DNA of 64,000 bases from G963704535 sp963704535 (GCA_963704535.1 OY969916.1:3658001-3722000), one strand, 5' to 3'. Positions 26,006 through 36,143 are shown, counted from the first letter of the stretch. Numbers and translations are program-made. Notes: generated by a model from the sequence alone, not told the origin.

Positions 26006-27415
26006 ATGCTTCAGTCATTGCTCTACGTGGCCCCACGCGCTCAGGATGTGCTTACGCTGCGACGCGCCCGCGTCCTGGCGATCTTGATGCTCCTGTACGG
26101 CGGCATCACCCTCTTGATGTTCATCCCAGCCGTAGCCACCGGCGATCTATGGGTCGGCTGCGGCGCCGGCATCGGGCTGGCGCTGGTCGGCGCGACCTAC
26201 GCAATCAACCGGAGCGGCCGGCAGAAGATCGCCGTGACGACCTTCCTGATCGGGCAGACCTCGCTGCCGATCGCCCTGGCGCTCAGCAGAGGCACCCCGG
26301 TCCCGCCGGTCTATTTCCTGACCACCGTGGTGGTCGCGGCGGCCATGTTCTGTAGCCCGCGCGTGACGCTGCTCTGGGCCGCCGGGCTGACCGGCGTGCC
26401 ATTCCTGCTGAACCTGCTGCTGTACGGCGCCGTGGGCGGGCCGGACGCTCGGATCACCGTACCGGGCACATCGGCAGGGATCACGATTCTGGGCCTGGAG
26501 TTCATCTCGATCAGCCTGCTCTGGGTCGTCGCGGGCGCCACGGCACTGAGCAGCCATATGCTGAACCAGGCGATCGCCGACAGCCGCGCCGCGACCGCCC
26601 GCACCGAAGCCGCCCTGGTCGCGGCGGAGCAGGCCAACCAACTGAAGTCCCACTTCATGACCTCGATGACCCACGAGCTGCGCACGCCGCTGAACGCGAT
26701 CATCAACTTCACACATATGCTCGGCACCGATCGGTTTGGCGCCCTGACCGAGCACCAGCGCGTGTTGCAGCGGCGCACCCTGGCCAACGCCGACCGGCTG
26801 CTGGTCCTGGTCAACAATATCCTCGACCTCGCCAGCATCGAGGCCGAGCGGCTGGAGCTGGTCTACGAATCGAGCGACCTGCATGAGCTGATCGGCGCCG
26901 CGCTGGCCGGTGTTCGCGCCCAGGCCGAGGACAAAGAGCTGGCGCTGATCGACGAACTCCCCGACCGGCTGCCGCTGGTCAACGTTGATCGGGCGCGCGT
27001 CCGGCAGGTGCTGCACAATCTCCTGTCGAACGCCGTCAAGTTTACCGAGCAGGGCAGTGTTACGGTCTGGGCCACGCCGCAGGAGGATGGCCGGGTGCAG
27101 GTCGCCGTCGCCGACACCGGGATCGGCATCGCGCCCGAGGACCGCGACCTGATCTTCGAGCCGTTCCGGCAAGTCGAGGGCGGGCTAGCGCGGCAGTACG
27201 AGGGCATCGGGATGGGGCTGTCGATCGCCCGGCGGCTGGTCGAGCTGCACGGCGGGCAGCTCTGGCTCGACAGCATCCCCGGCGTCGGCTCGACCTTCTT
27301 CTTCACGCTGCCCGTCGCCCACGCGCAACCCCCGACCACCGACCACCGACCGCCGACCGCCGACCGCCGACCGATGACTGAGTCCTACACCCTGGCGGGC
27401 GTCGCCGACGACTGA
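26006..27415 (+). CDS. membrane sensor histidine kinase, orphan
   Basis: 469 residues. Six hydrophobic segments in the first 190 residues (for example VLAILMLLYGGITLLMFIPAV and ISISLLWVVAGATALSSHML) form an integral membrane input. HisKA follows (FMTSMTHELRTPLNAIINFTH, phospho-His) and then HATPase (LLSNAVKFTEQG, DTGIGIAPEDRDLIFEPFRQ, GIGMGLSIARRLVELHGGQ). No receiver is fused or adjacent. The C-terminal tail (PPTTDHRPPTADRRP) is encoded by a GACCACC/GACCGCC 7-mer array, not by a domain. Signal and partner unknown. Confidence 0.88.
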   Translation: MLQSLLYVAPRAQDVLTLRRARVLAILMLLYGGITLLMFIPAVATGDLWVGCGAGIGLALVGATYAINRSGRQKIAVTTFLIGQTSLPIALALSRGTPVPPVYFLTTVVVAAAMFCSPRVTLLWAAGLTGVPFLLNLLLYGAVGGPDARITVPGTSAGITILGLEFISISLLWVVAGATALSSHMLNQAIADSRAATARTEAALVAAEQANQLKSHFMTSMTHELRTPLNAIINFTHMLGTDRFGALTEHQRVLQRRTLANADRLLVLVNNILDLASIEAERLELVYESSDLHELIGAALAGVRAQAEDKELALIDELPDRLPLVNVDRARVRQVLHNLLSNAVKFTEQGSVTVWATPQEDGRVQVAVADTGIGIAPEDRDLIFEPFRQVEGGLARQYEGIGMGLSIARRLVELHGGQLWLDSIPGVGSTFFFTLPVAHAQPPTTDHRPPTADRRPMTESYTLAGVADD

Positions 27416-27419
27416 CAAC

Positions 27420-27592
27420 CGGCCACCGATGGGCAGCCACGGAGGGCCTGCCCTACAGGGTTCTTGGTGCTTCGGGGTTCGGTGGGGGGCATATGCAATA
27501 CGCCCTTATATGCCCTGGCTCGATGCCTGGCTCTCCATCCTCCATCCTCCATCCTCGGTTCTTTGTTCTTGGTTCTTTGTTCTTTGTTCTTA
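27420..27592. repeat. composite repeat block, inverted copy of the 19.6-kb block
   Basis: GGCAGCCACGGAGGGCCTGC, then GTGCTTCGGGGTTCGGTGGG, the phrase ATGCAATACGCCCTTATATG, CATCCTC 7-mers and finally TTTGTTC 7-mers. Read in reverse this has the same module order as 19597-19720. It separates convergent genes (kinase and ABC transporter) and could terminate both. Confidence 0.85.
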
Positions 27593-29471
27593 CCGATACC
27601 CCTCGGCCTGAAGCTCGAACAGCCGCGCGTAGGTGGCGCCGCGCTCCAGCAACTCGGCGTGTGAGCCAAGCTCGGTGATCTGCCCCGCCTCGACGACGGC
27701 GATACGGTCGGCCATACGGACGGTGCTGAAGCGGTGGCTGATCAGCACCGCGATCTTGCCGTTGGTCAGCTCGCGGAAGCGCTGGAAGATCTCGTACTCG
27801 CGCTCGGCGTCCAGAGCAGCGGTCGGCTCGTCCAGCACCAGCACCTCGCCATCGCGCATAAACGCCCGGCTGAGCGCGATCTTCTGCCACTGCCCGCCCG
27901 ACAGCTCGTGGCCACGGTCGAACCAGCGGCCCAGCATGGTGTCCATCCCCTGCGGCAGCTCGGAGACCACCGTGTCGGCGCCGCCGCGCTCGGCCGCGCC
28001 CGCGATCCGTGCGGTGTCGTCCAGGCGGTCGATCTGCCCGAACCCGATATTCTCCTTCGCACTGAGCTGGTACTTGACGAAGTCCTGGAAGATCACGCCG
28101 ATGCGCTGGCGCAACTGCTCCGGGTCATACTCGCGCAGGTCTACGCCGTCGAGCAGGATCTGGCCCTCGGTCGGGTCGTAGAGCCGGGTCATCAGCTTGA
28201 TCAGCGTGGTCTTGCCGGCGCCGTTCGGGCCGACCAGCGCCAGCTTCTCGCCGGGCGCGATCACCAGGTTCACGTCGCGCAGCGCCCAGTCTTCGCGACC
28301 GGGGTAGCGGAACCAGACGTGTTGGAACTCCAGGCCGCGCCGGAAGTGTTGCGGCATGGGCACCGGGCGAGCGGCCGTGGGCATCTGCGGCGTCAGGTCC
28401 AGGAAGCTGAACAGGTTGTCCATGAACAGGCCGTTCTCATACAGCCGGTTGATATTGTCGAACAGCCCCTGGAAGGTGCCCTGACTCTGGCGGAACAGCG
28501 TCAGGTAGAACGTCATGTTGCCGAGGGTGATCAGGCCGCCGGCGGCCTCGTAGATGATCCAGGCGTAGGCGATGTAGTAGCTGGCCGACGAGACCAGGCC
28601 CCAGATCAGGCTGACGACCGAGCGGCGCCGCGCCAGGTTGGCATCCTCCTTGAATAGCTTCCAGAAGGTTTCGTTGTAGCGCTGAAGCAGCGGCTCGCCC
28701 AGCCCAAACAGCTTGACCTCCTTCACCGTGTTATCGACCGTCAGCACATGCTCCAGGTAGCTCATGCGCCGGGACTCGGGCGCGCGCCATGTCAGTAGCC
28801 TGAATTGCAGGCTGCTGAACTTGCTCTGGGCGATGAACGACGGGATGGTCGCGCCGAACAGGATCAGGGCGATCAGCGGGCTGAAGGCGATCAGCGCCAC
28901 GGCGATCGACAGCAGCGTGATAATATTCTGCACCAGCAGGAAGCCGCCGTTGATAATGCCGAGCGCCCGGAAATCGGCCTCGCGGCGGGCGTTCTGGAGC
29001 TTGTCATAGAAGCTGGCGTCCTCGAAGTATTGCAGGTCGAGCGCCAGGGCCTTGCGGATCACCGCGCTATTGATGTGGTGGCCCAGCCGGGCGTTCAGCA
29101 CATGCTCGGACAGCCGCCGGATCTGCCCGATCACCGCGCCGATCAGCAGCAGGCCGAACTCCAGCACCAGGTACGGCAGCGCCATCTCCAGCCCGGCCTG
29201 GGCGCCGGAGCCGGCAGTGATCGTGGTGACGACCGAGTTCGACGATCAGCTTGCCGGCGCCCGCCTGGGCCAGCGGTAGGAACCCGCCGATCAGGGTGAG
29301 CACCGCCATCACGATCGTGCTGCGCCGGTCGGCGGCCCAGACCAGCCGGAACGCGCCGGGGATGTTGCCGTAGGCGGTACGGACATCCTGGAAACGCTCG
29401 CGCCATGATTTGGGCAGCTCCGGCCCGTCTTTCGGACGGGGAGGGCGAACGCGCCGTGGAACATCTACCAT
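27590..29471 (-). CDS. ABC exporter (fused permease and ATPase), frame broken near the N-terminus
   Basis: The main frame (27590-29185 and upstream to about 29238) encodes the transmembrane domain and an ATPase with Walker A VGPNGAGKTTLIKLM, signature LSGGQWQKIALSRAF, Walker B VLVLDEPTAALD and an H-loop in LISHRFSTVRM. The first 75 residues lie in another frame (29471 to about 29240; WRERFQDVRTAYGNIPGAF, IVMAVLTLIGGFLPLAQAGA). Removing one T from GAGTTCGAC at 29235-29243 joins them into an approximately 627-residue protein, normal for MsbA-type exporters. Substrate unknown. It is flanked by repeats and stands alone. Confidence 0.8.
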
Positions 29472-29881
29472 ATAACCTCGAAGTTCATATCACAACAGTG
29501 GGTGGCTTGAAGGAGTAGTCCCCTCAAGACCTCCCGCCGTCAAAATTTCTACATACTAAATATTATCACGATGAGTGTAATTGTGTAATTGAACAAAAGG
29601 ACAGGAGCAGGTGTTCTACATGATAGCACTATCATCGCTGGTTTGCCATTTCAGCGGGCGCAACACGGCGGCAGATAAAAACGTCTCTACCAATACCACA
29701 ATGTCCGTTCAACGAATATCATACGCCGGCGCTGCCTCCTAGCAAGACAAGGTTTCGGGTGGCGCCGTTCTACTTTACAGGGTGGGTGGGGGAAGACTGA
29801 GGGGGCTGCCCCCTCAAACCTCCTTTCTTCCAGAACTGTAAAGCCCCAAAAACCTTGTCTAAGAGAGGGGAGATCGCCATT
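29472..29881. mobile_element. intergenic region with MITE-like family B copy 1 (29745-29860)
   Basis: The element has 12-bp-class inverted ends, AGACAAGGTTTCGGGT and AAAACCTTGTCT, and a central GACTGAGGGGGCTGCCCCCTC hairpin. A second copy is at 58052-58169 in the eCIS locus, same orientation. The AT-rich stretch at 29560-29640 probably holds the ABC gene promoter. The hairpin at 29505-29545 is a decayed piece of the GGGGA-core repeats. Confidence 0.75.
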
Positions 29882-31204
29882 ATGGAACAACCCCGCACCG
29901 CCACGGTTCGTGGGCTGCTCAAGCTGATGCGCTACCGTGAATATGTGCCGTTTGTCTTTCTGACCTCGCTTGTGGGGATCAAGCTGGCCCATGCGCCGCT
30001 CGACTGGCGGCTGCCGGTGGTGTTGCTGGTCAACTTCCTGACCGTCTGCTTCGCGTTTATGGTCAATGACATCGAGGACGCCGACTTGGATGCACTGCAC
30101 CCGACCAAGCGGCTACGCAACCCGGTCTCATCGGGCGAGCTGGCGCGGCGCTGGTCGCACACCGCCGCCGGCACGATCGCGATTCTGACGGCGGGTCTGA
30201 GTATCACGCTGGGGGGCTGGGCGATGTTGCTGGTGCTGGCGGGGCTGGTGCTGGGCTGGGCCTACTCCTGGCAGTTCCTGCGCCTGAAGGCCGTGCCGGT
30301 GGCCGACCTGATCACGCATACGCTGGTGCTCGCCGGCATCCAATTCCTGGTCGGCTACTTTGCCTACGCCCAAGGCGACTGGTCGATCTGGCCGGTGCTG
30401 GCGGCATTTATGCTGTTCTCGGCCTACGGTGAGCTGTACAACGAACTCCAGGATCTGGAGACCGACCGGGCCGGCGGGCTGCGCACGACCGCCGTTGTGC
30501 TCGGCCGGGCTGTGACGCAGGCGCTGATGTATCTGTTCCTGGCCGGCAGCATCGTGCTGGTCGTCCTTTCGCTCTGGGAGCGGCTGTTGCCATTGTGGGT
30601 TGTGGCCATTCCCGTCGCGGTGCTGCTGCTGGCCCTGCTGCGCCGGCCCACCCACGACGCGCGCGGCCAGAAATCGCTCGACCTCAGCGGCTCGCTCCAG
30701 ATGCCGGCGCTGGTATCGGTCAACCTCTCGGTGATCGGCTGGATCGTGACCGGCTACGCCGGGAGCTGGCTGGCGCTGCTGTGGGTCCTGGCTGCTGCGC
30801 TTCTAAGAAACTGTCTGAAAAGAGGGAGTTTGAGGGGGCAGTCCCCCTCAAACTCCCCCTTTTCAGACGATCTCTTACGGCTTCTGCCGTTTCATGAACT
30901 TGGTCACTTCTTCGCGGAACGTGCGCAGCTCTTTCAGTTCGGCCTCCATCTCGGCCACCTTGGCGATCGGTGCGCCGGTGGTCAGCGCGGACTGCCTGCT
31001 CTCCAGGTCCTGCATCTGCTGGCGCAGCGCGGCGATCTCCTGATCGCGCTCGCCGAGTTGGCGCTGCGTATCGGCCAGGGTAGCCTTGATCGGCGCCACA
31101 TCGGCCAGCGTCGCGCCGTGGGCCTCGAACTGGCCGTGCAGCCGCTGGATCTCCTCATCCCTGGCCTGGACCGAGCGGGTCAGCGTCAGCACATGCTCGC
31201 GTAG
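29882..31204 (+). CDS. UbiA-family prenyltransferase with a repeat-derived 3' extension
   Basis: The UbiA part (29882 to about 30805) is about 308 residues with nine expected membrane segments. It has both Asp-rich motifs, NDIEDADLDALHPTKRLRNP and YNELQDLETDRAGGLRT, which bind prenyl diphosphate and Mg. It transfers a prenyl chain onto an aromatic or other acceptor in the membrane; the acceptor is unknown. After ALLWVLAAALL the frame enters a family C repeat element and has no stop. It continues 330 bp antisense into the eCIS gene at 30875 and stops at 31204. The added 130 residues are probably non-native. Start chosen at the ATG behind GGGGAG. Confidence 0.8.
   Translation: MEQPRTATVRGLLKLMRYREYVPFVFLTSLVGIKLAHAPLDWRLPVVLLVNFLTVCFAFMVNDIEDADLDALHPTKRLRNPVSSGELARRWSHTAAGTIAILTAGLSITLGGWAMLLVLAGLVLGWAYSWQFLRLKAVPVADLITHTLVLAGIQFLVGYFAYAQGDWSIWPVLAAFMLFSAYGELYNELQDLETDRAGGLRTTAVVLGRAVTQALMYLFLAGSIVLVVLSLWERLLPLWVVAIPVAVLLLALLRRPTHDARGQKSLDLSGSLQMPALVSVNLSVIGWIVTGYAGSWLALLWVLAAALLRNCLKRGSLRGQSPSNSPFSDDLLRLLPFHELGHFFAERAQLFQFGLHLGHLGDRCAGGQRGLPALQVLHLLAQRGDLLIALAELALRIGQGSLDRRHIGQRRAVGLELAVQPLDLLIPGLDRAGQRQHMLA
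30806..30875. mobile_element. MITE-like element, family C, copy 3
   Basis: AGAAACTGTCTGAAAAGAGG at one end and CTTTTCAGACGATCTCT at the other, around GAGTTTGAGGGGGCAGTCCC. It lies exactly between the UbiA coding region and the stop codon of the converging DUF6519 gene, and has removed the UbiA stop. Confidence 0.75.
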
Positions 31205-34200
31205 CTCGGCCGCCGGCTCCGGTTCCGAGACGGTATAGTAGCGCACGCGGCCACCTTCCTCGTAGAGCGTGACGGCCCGACCGGGCGCCGGTTGGCGCAG
31301 CAGGCCGGCCAGGTTGGAGACCAGGCTCGGCGGGTTGGCCGGGTCGAAGGTCGCGCGGCGCACCTCGATCCCGCGCTGCTTCAGCTCGGCCTCGGTGATC
31401 TCGACCGGCTGATCGACGATGCTGCTGCTCACCACGGTGGGGCGCCGCGCCACCGGCGGCACGAAGGACGGCTGGCCGGTCACATTGGTGACGGTCCTGC
31501 TAGCGCCACGGAACCTGTCGCTAAGTTCGCGGATGCTGGCGGAGACATCCAGCCCTTGCAGTAGGCCCAGTACCTGGCGAACCTGCTCGCCGCCCACGGT
31601 CGCGCGCCCGGTCTGCGAGCGCTGCTCGTCGTACTCGGGCACGCTGTAGCGGCCAAACAGGTCGGGCAGGATTAGGCAGCAGAACTGCTCAACCAGCCGG
31701 TTTAGGAGCGGTATGATCGGTATCAGCGAGCGCCAGTAATCGACGGTCGGGAAGCTCTTGACGTAGCGCCGCCGCGAGAAGTTGCAGACTTTGTAGACCT
31801 CGCGCTCGCGGATGCTGACGCAGGCCAGGTAGATCGGCTCGTCCTCGTCGCACTGCGGGCAGCGCACCAGGAAGTGGTCGCACAGACAGTCTTTGGCGTA
31901 CTGGAGAAAGCCGCCCAGCAGATCGGTGAACGCCTCGATCACGCCCTTGCGGTAGTTGGCCAGCGCCTTGAGGTTAAAGCGGAACTGCGGGTTGAACAGC
32001 CGGCCCGCCGCGACGGTGATCGTGTTGCTGACATAGTTCAGCACGTAGGCGCGCGGGCCTCTGATCTGTAGACGCCCGCGAAGCGCCCCCGCGTCGGAGG
32101 CGATCGCGATCGGGCTGACCTGGGTCGGCAGCAGGTAGCCCTCGATCAGCGCGCCGGTGTCCATGCTCATCATGCGTACCGAGTAGTTGTTCTCAAGCGT
32201 GTACAGCAGCATGCGGGTCGAGGGGAAGGGCTCCAGCCGGATGGTGGTGTTCGGCACCGCGACGCGCTCCCTGCTCGACTGGCCGCTATCGATCCGGTAC
32301 GACTGGATGTACTTCAGGTTGTTGCCGTCCGGCCCCATCACCACGAACAGCGTCTCCACCTTGGCCTGCTCGGCGACAGTAAAGATGGCGATGTCGTCGC
32401 GGCCGGCCATCTCCAGGTGGATGTCGCGGATGCCGGTGGTCTCCGGCAGCTTGATAAACTTGACGGCGTTGTAGGTCGTCGGCTGGGTATCCTGGGTGTT
32501 GAAGGTGGCGAAGGCCCGGCCATCGGCGCTGATCTCCAGGTGGCCGAAGGCGTTGAACTCGACGATCGGGTTCATGTTCGGGTCGATATTGTCCGGGTTG
32601 ATCTTGTACAGGCCGGCGCCGCGAAACTCGGTGCGGTTGTTGACGGTGACTTTCTTCAGCCCAATCGCGTAGACATTGGTCCGGTCGGCGGGGGTCGTCG
32701 CCAGCGTGACCAGCTTGACGCCGCAGATCGTGACGATCGGGCTCCAGGTGATACCGTCGCGGCCGATCTTGCCGGTGCGGAAGAAGCTATTCTCGTCGTT
32801 CTTGGTCGAGGCGACCATGTAGATCTGGTTGCCATCCTGCGAGAAGGCCACATCCTGCACCGAGCCGGCGCCTGAGTCGCTCTTAGTATCGGCGCTGGCG
32901 CCGGCGACCGGGTCGATCTGCTCAATCAGCACGCCGCGCTCCAGGTCGTAGCGGTTGATCGTCGTTGACGGCCGCACCGGGTTGACGCCCGGCCCGACGG
33001 TGTAGATCTCCTGGCCGCCGGGCCGCACCCGGATGCGCACGTGCTGGCTGCGACCGAACATGGTGTCGAGTTCGCCCTCGGCCAGCCCCAGGTCCTGGAG
33101 CGGGTAGTCGGGGAACGGGCGGGCGTTCTCGAACATGGCGCAGAAGGTCTCGCTGTGCAGCAGATCGCGCAGCCCTTCGTAGAACTTCCGCAGGATGCTG
33201 TCCTCGCGCGGCGAGATGAACAGGTGCTGGCCGACCTGCGGGTTGACCGGCTGGGCCAGCAGGTTGGTCAGCGCGGCCACGCGCTGGTAGCCTGGGCCGG
33301 CCGGCAGGTCGCGCTCACTCTCCGGCGGGGTGAGCTGCGCGCGCAGGAACTCCTCGATCGGCTTGATGCAGTCATTGTAGAAGTCCATCAGCAGCGTGCC
33401 GGCCAGCAGCGACTGCCAGTTGTTGTCGGCGGCAGCGTCGTAGCGCGTGATACTGTAGGGACTGCCGGTCACACGATCGGGCGCCAGGATCAGGCAGGCC
33501 TCGCCGTTGCCGCGGTCGTTCAAGATCCGGGCATCGGGATTCTGCGCGTCGTAGCGCTCGACCGCCCGCAGGAACGGGTAGCGCTCGTCCTGTTCGATCA
33601 GGATGTCGTTGCCCTCGCAGTCGATCGCGTAGCCGTCGTGGACCGTGACGAACTCGCGCACGCCATCGCGGTCGTCGGGGCCGCAAGTGACTTGCAGGCC
33701 GCAGACGATGCCCCAGCCGTGCAGGTGCTTGTTGTGGTGGCGCAGATCGCGCTGCGCGCATAGGCGATCCAGCGCGTCCTGGACCGTCAACTCCTGGCCG
33801 CCGCCGAGCTGGCAGTTGGTATCGTCGTAGCAGATGTCCTCGGCGCAGATCGTGGTCAGCGACGGGAACTGCGGTCGGCAGTCGAGCAGGTCGCCGGCCT
33901 CGGTCGGCGCCCCGTCGTAGCGCACCAGCGCCAGGCGGCAGTAGTGGTGGCGAACGCCATGCGGCTCGCGCGGATCGGCGAAGGGCCACTCGACATTGCC
34001 GGTCGCGGTACGGGCCGGGATCAGCCAGTAGTCGCCGGTCGCGTACATGTCACCGGCCACGAACTTGACCTCGACGCCGTCCTCCAGCCCGATCCAGCCA
34101 TCGTTGGCCACCGGCACCTCGACGGTGAGTGTGGCGGGCGCGGCCGTGAAGTCCCAGCGGCGCACCTTGGGGTTGCGCGGGAAGTCGGCCCAGTCGAGCG

Positions 34201-35131
34201 AACCAGTGGCCGTCGCCGGGTCGATCGTCAGGGTCTGGCCCTCGGCCCTGAGCAGCCGCACCAGCGTGCCCGGCTGGCCGAGCAACTCGCGGGTATCGTC
34301 AGTCACCTCGACCCACTGGCCGGTGGCGAAGCCCAGCACCTTGTCGCGGCCCAAGCCACTCACGGTCAGGTTGTCGCCGCTGCGATCGAGCCAGGCGGTG
34401 ACGACCGAGCCATTCTCGCGCGACCACTTGAAGGTCGGCTGGCCGGAGGCGCTGCCGTCGTGGATCTCGACGCGGTAGAGCTGATTCTCCAGCCGCCGGT
34501 AGCCGGCGCCCGGCTCAATGATGCACGGCTCGTCGGACTCGGCCTCGGGCTGGGCGCGGGCGCTGAGCCGGCCCATCTGTGCGCCGGCCAGCGCGTCCCA
34601 GTCGGGGAAGGGCGTGTCGCAGTTCACTTCAGCATTCTCGTCGCCCACGCGCAGCAGCCGCACCTGCCAGACGGCGCGCGTGCGGGTCGCGGTGTCCGGC
34701 CCGCCCAGGGCCACCTCGCGAATCGACGGATCTTCCAGCGCGGTGACGTGCTGCTCCCACACATCCAGGTAGACCAGGTAGGTGCCGGCGGCGGTCCCGG
34801 CGTCGCCGAGCGGCGCCAGGCCGGGCAGGTCGGGCTGACCGGCGAGCGTCACCAGCGCCCCGTTCTCGCACAGGATGCCATCGACGTAGATGCGGCCCTC
34901 GGCGATCGTCAGGTCGGCGCCGTCCACGGTGATGCCGATCAGGAAGCCGCCATTGCCCTTGGGCACGCCACACGCGCCGATCACGTCGATCGCCTCGGTC
35001 CGGTCGCGGTGGGCCTGAATGTCGAGTTGCTCGTTCCAGTCGGCATCTATCTGCACGCGGCCCTGCTGCATACGGACGCTGCTGTAGTGCTTCTCCGGAG
35101 TGAATGTCGATCGTGTAAAGTCACCTTTCAT
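30875..35131 (-). CDS. large DUF6519 eCIS-associated protein
   Basis: 1418 residues. The N-terminus MKGDFTRSTFTPEKHYSSVR followed by MQQGRVQIDADWNEQLDI is the DUF6519 signature, a domain I associate with contractile injection loci. The middle has beta-propeller-like strands (SQDGNQIYMVASTKND, SADGRAFATFNT) and a Cys-rich patch (CLCDHFLVRCPQCDEDE). The last 110 residues form a coiled coil (RDEEIQRLHGQFEAHGATLA, QLGERDQEIAALRQQMQDLE). It is the most promoter-distal gene on the eCIS strand, where fibre or target-binding proteins often lie, so an outer baseplate or receptor-contacting role is likely but inferred. Its 3' end is overlapped antisense by the UbiA read-through. Confidence 0.75.
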   Translation of the reverse strand: MKGDFTRSTFTPEKHYSSVRMQQGRVQIDADWNEQLDIQAHRDRTEAIDVIGACGVPKGNGGFLIGITVDGADLTIAEGRIYVDGILCENGALVTLAGQPDLPGLAPLGDAGTAAGTYLVYLDVWEQHVTALEDPSIREVALGGPDTATRTRAVWQVRLLRVGDENAEVNCDTPFPDWDALAGAQMGRLSARAQPEAESDEPCIIEPGAGYRRLENQLYRVEIHDGSASGQPTFKWSRENGSVVTAWLDRSGDNLTVSGLGRDKVLGFATGQWVEVTDDTRELLGQPGTLVRLLRAEGQTLTIDPATATGSLDWADFPRNPKVRRWDFTAAPATLTVEVPVANDGWIGLEDGVEVKFVAGDMYATGDYWLIPARTATGNVEWPFADPREPHGVRHHYCRLALVRYDGAPTEAGDLLDCRPQFPSLTTICAEDICYDDTNCQLGGGQELTVQDALDRLCAQRDLRHHNKHLHGWGIVCGLQVTCGPDDRDGVREFVTVHDGYAIDCEGNDILIEQDERYPFLRAVERYDAQNPDARILNDRGNGEACLILAPDRVTGSPYSITRYDAAADNNWQSLLAGTLLMDFYNDCIKPIEEFLRAQLTPPESERDLPAGPGYQRVAALTNLLAQPVNPQVGQHLFISPREDSILRKFYEGLRDLLHSETFCAMFENARPFPDYPLQDLGLAEGELDTMFGRSQHVRIRVRPGGQEIYTVGPGVNPVRPSTTINRYDLERGVLIEQIDPVAGASADTKSDSGAGSVQDVAFSQDGNQIYMVASTKNDENSFFRTGKIGRDGITWSPIVTICGVKLVTLATTPADRTNVYAIGLKKVTVNNRTEFRGAGLYKINPDNIDPNMNPIVEFNAFGHLEISADGRAFATFNTQDTQPTTYNAVKFIKLPETTGIRDIHLEMAGRDDIAIFTVAEQAKVETLFVVMGPDGNNLKYIQSYRIDSGQSSRERVAVPNTTIRLEPFPSTRMLLYTLENNYSVRMMSMDTGALIEGYLLPTQVSPIAIASDAGALRGRLQIRGPRAYVLNYVSNTITVAAGRLFNPQFRFNLKALANYRKGVIEAFTDLLGGFLQYAKDCLCDHFLVRCPQCDEDEPIYLACVSIREREVYKVCNFSRRRYVKSFPTVDYWRSLIPIIPLLNRLVEQFCCLILPDLFGRYSVPEYDEQRSQTGRATVGGEQVRQVLGLLQGLDVSASIRELSDRFRGASRTVTNVTGQPSFVPPVARRPTVVSSSIVDQPVEITEAELKQRGIEVRRATFDPANPPSLVSNLAGLLRQPAPGRAVTLYEEGGRVRYYTVSEPEPAAELREHVLTLTRSVQARDEEIQRLHGQFEAHGATLADVAPIKATLADTQRQLGERDQEIAALRQQMQDLESRQSALTTGAPIAKVAEMEAELKELRTFREEVTKFMKRQKP

Positions 35132-35258
35132 ACGGTCCCCCTCAACGCCGATTCATCGATAGAGCGGCGGACATAAGCGTTATCCCCCGCACTTCACTTG
35201 TCAATCTGGCCTGGTGCGCGTATCATTGGCCGATTCTGCCTTGCACAGGAGTCCCCCA

Positions 35259-36143
35259 ATGCACCGCCTTGAGCACCGCATTAAGCGGCTCTTCAACCGG
35301 CTCGGCTTCGAGATCGTCCGTGTCAATCAACCCCACGCCGCGCGACTGCCTGTGCCATCGCCGGCGATCATCGAGCGCGCGGCGGCCTATTTTGCCGATA
35401 CGTTCCCGCTGAACCCAGCGTTGGAACTGTCCGACCAGGAGCTGGCGCAGCAGCTCCAGCAGTTCGAGTGGTTCTACCCCTTCCAGTTCGGCGACCATCA
35501 TGTCGGGCCGAATCGGCAGCTCCCTTCGACCGAACGTGGATCGTACCGCCGTTATTTGCATATCTTTTCTGCGCTCTTATCATTGACCGGCGGCTCGCTG
35601 GCAAATATGCGCGTGCTCGATGGTGGATGCAATGCCGGCTTCTTCTCGCTCCAGGCCCGCCGCGCCGGCGCCGCCCACGTGCTCGGGATCGACGCCAGCC
35701 CCACGAATGTCGCCCAGGCGACGTTTATTACTCAGATCACCGGCATCGACAGGATCACCTATCAAGTCCTGAATATCTACGACATCGCTCCCGAACGGCT
35801 CGGGACATTTGATGTCACGTTCTTCTTTGGCCTCTTATATCATCTTGATAATCCGATCGGGGCTTTGACACAGCTCCACGCCGTTACCACCAAATATGCG
35901 GTAATCGACACACAACTGACCAACTATGCCGGCGCAATGCTGCGGATTGAGCGCGACGACGCCGAACTGTACCACCCCGGCAGCCATACCAATCGAATCG
36001 CGTTTGTGCCCTCGGAACGGGCCGTGGTCGCCCTGCTCCAGAGCGTCGGCTTCCGTCAGGTCTACATGGTGCCGCCAACCATCCCCAAGATCCCCGATAT
36101 CTACTTCAACGACCGTTGGGGCACGTTTATCGCCATTAAGTAA
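35259..36143 (+). CDS. class I SAM-dependent methyltransferase (CmoB/DUF1698-like)
   Basis: 294 residues from the ATG behind AGGAG. A Rossmann-type SAM site is seen in VLDGGCNAGFFSLQARRAGA and VLGIDASPTNVAQA. The acidic partner region is FDVTFFFGLLYHLDNPIGAL, with the LYH motif typical of CmoB-like and small-molecule methyltransferases. It is the only plus-strand gene inside the eCIS locus, lying between two baseplate-end genes; its stop overlaps the convergent stop at 36136. It may be a late insertion, or may modify an eCIS component or cargo. Target unknown. Confidence 0.8.
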   Translation: MHRLEHRIKRLFNRLGFEIVRVNQPHAARLPVPSPAIIERAAAYFADTFPLNPALELSDQELAQQLQQFEWFYPFQFGDHHVGPNRQLPSTERGSYRRYLHIFSALLSLTGGSLANMRVLDGGCNAGFFSLQARRAGAAHVLGIDASPTNVAQATFITQITGIDRITYQVLNIYDIAPERLGTFDVTFFFGLLYHLDNPIGALTQLHAVTTKYAVIDTQLTNYAGAMLRIERDDAELYHPGSHTNRIAFVPSERAVVALLQSVGFRQVYMVPPTIPKIPDIYFNDRWGTFIAIK

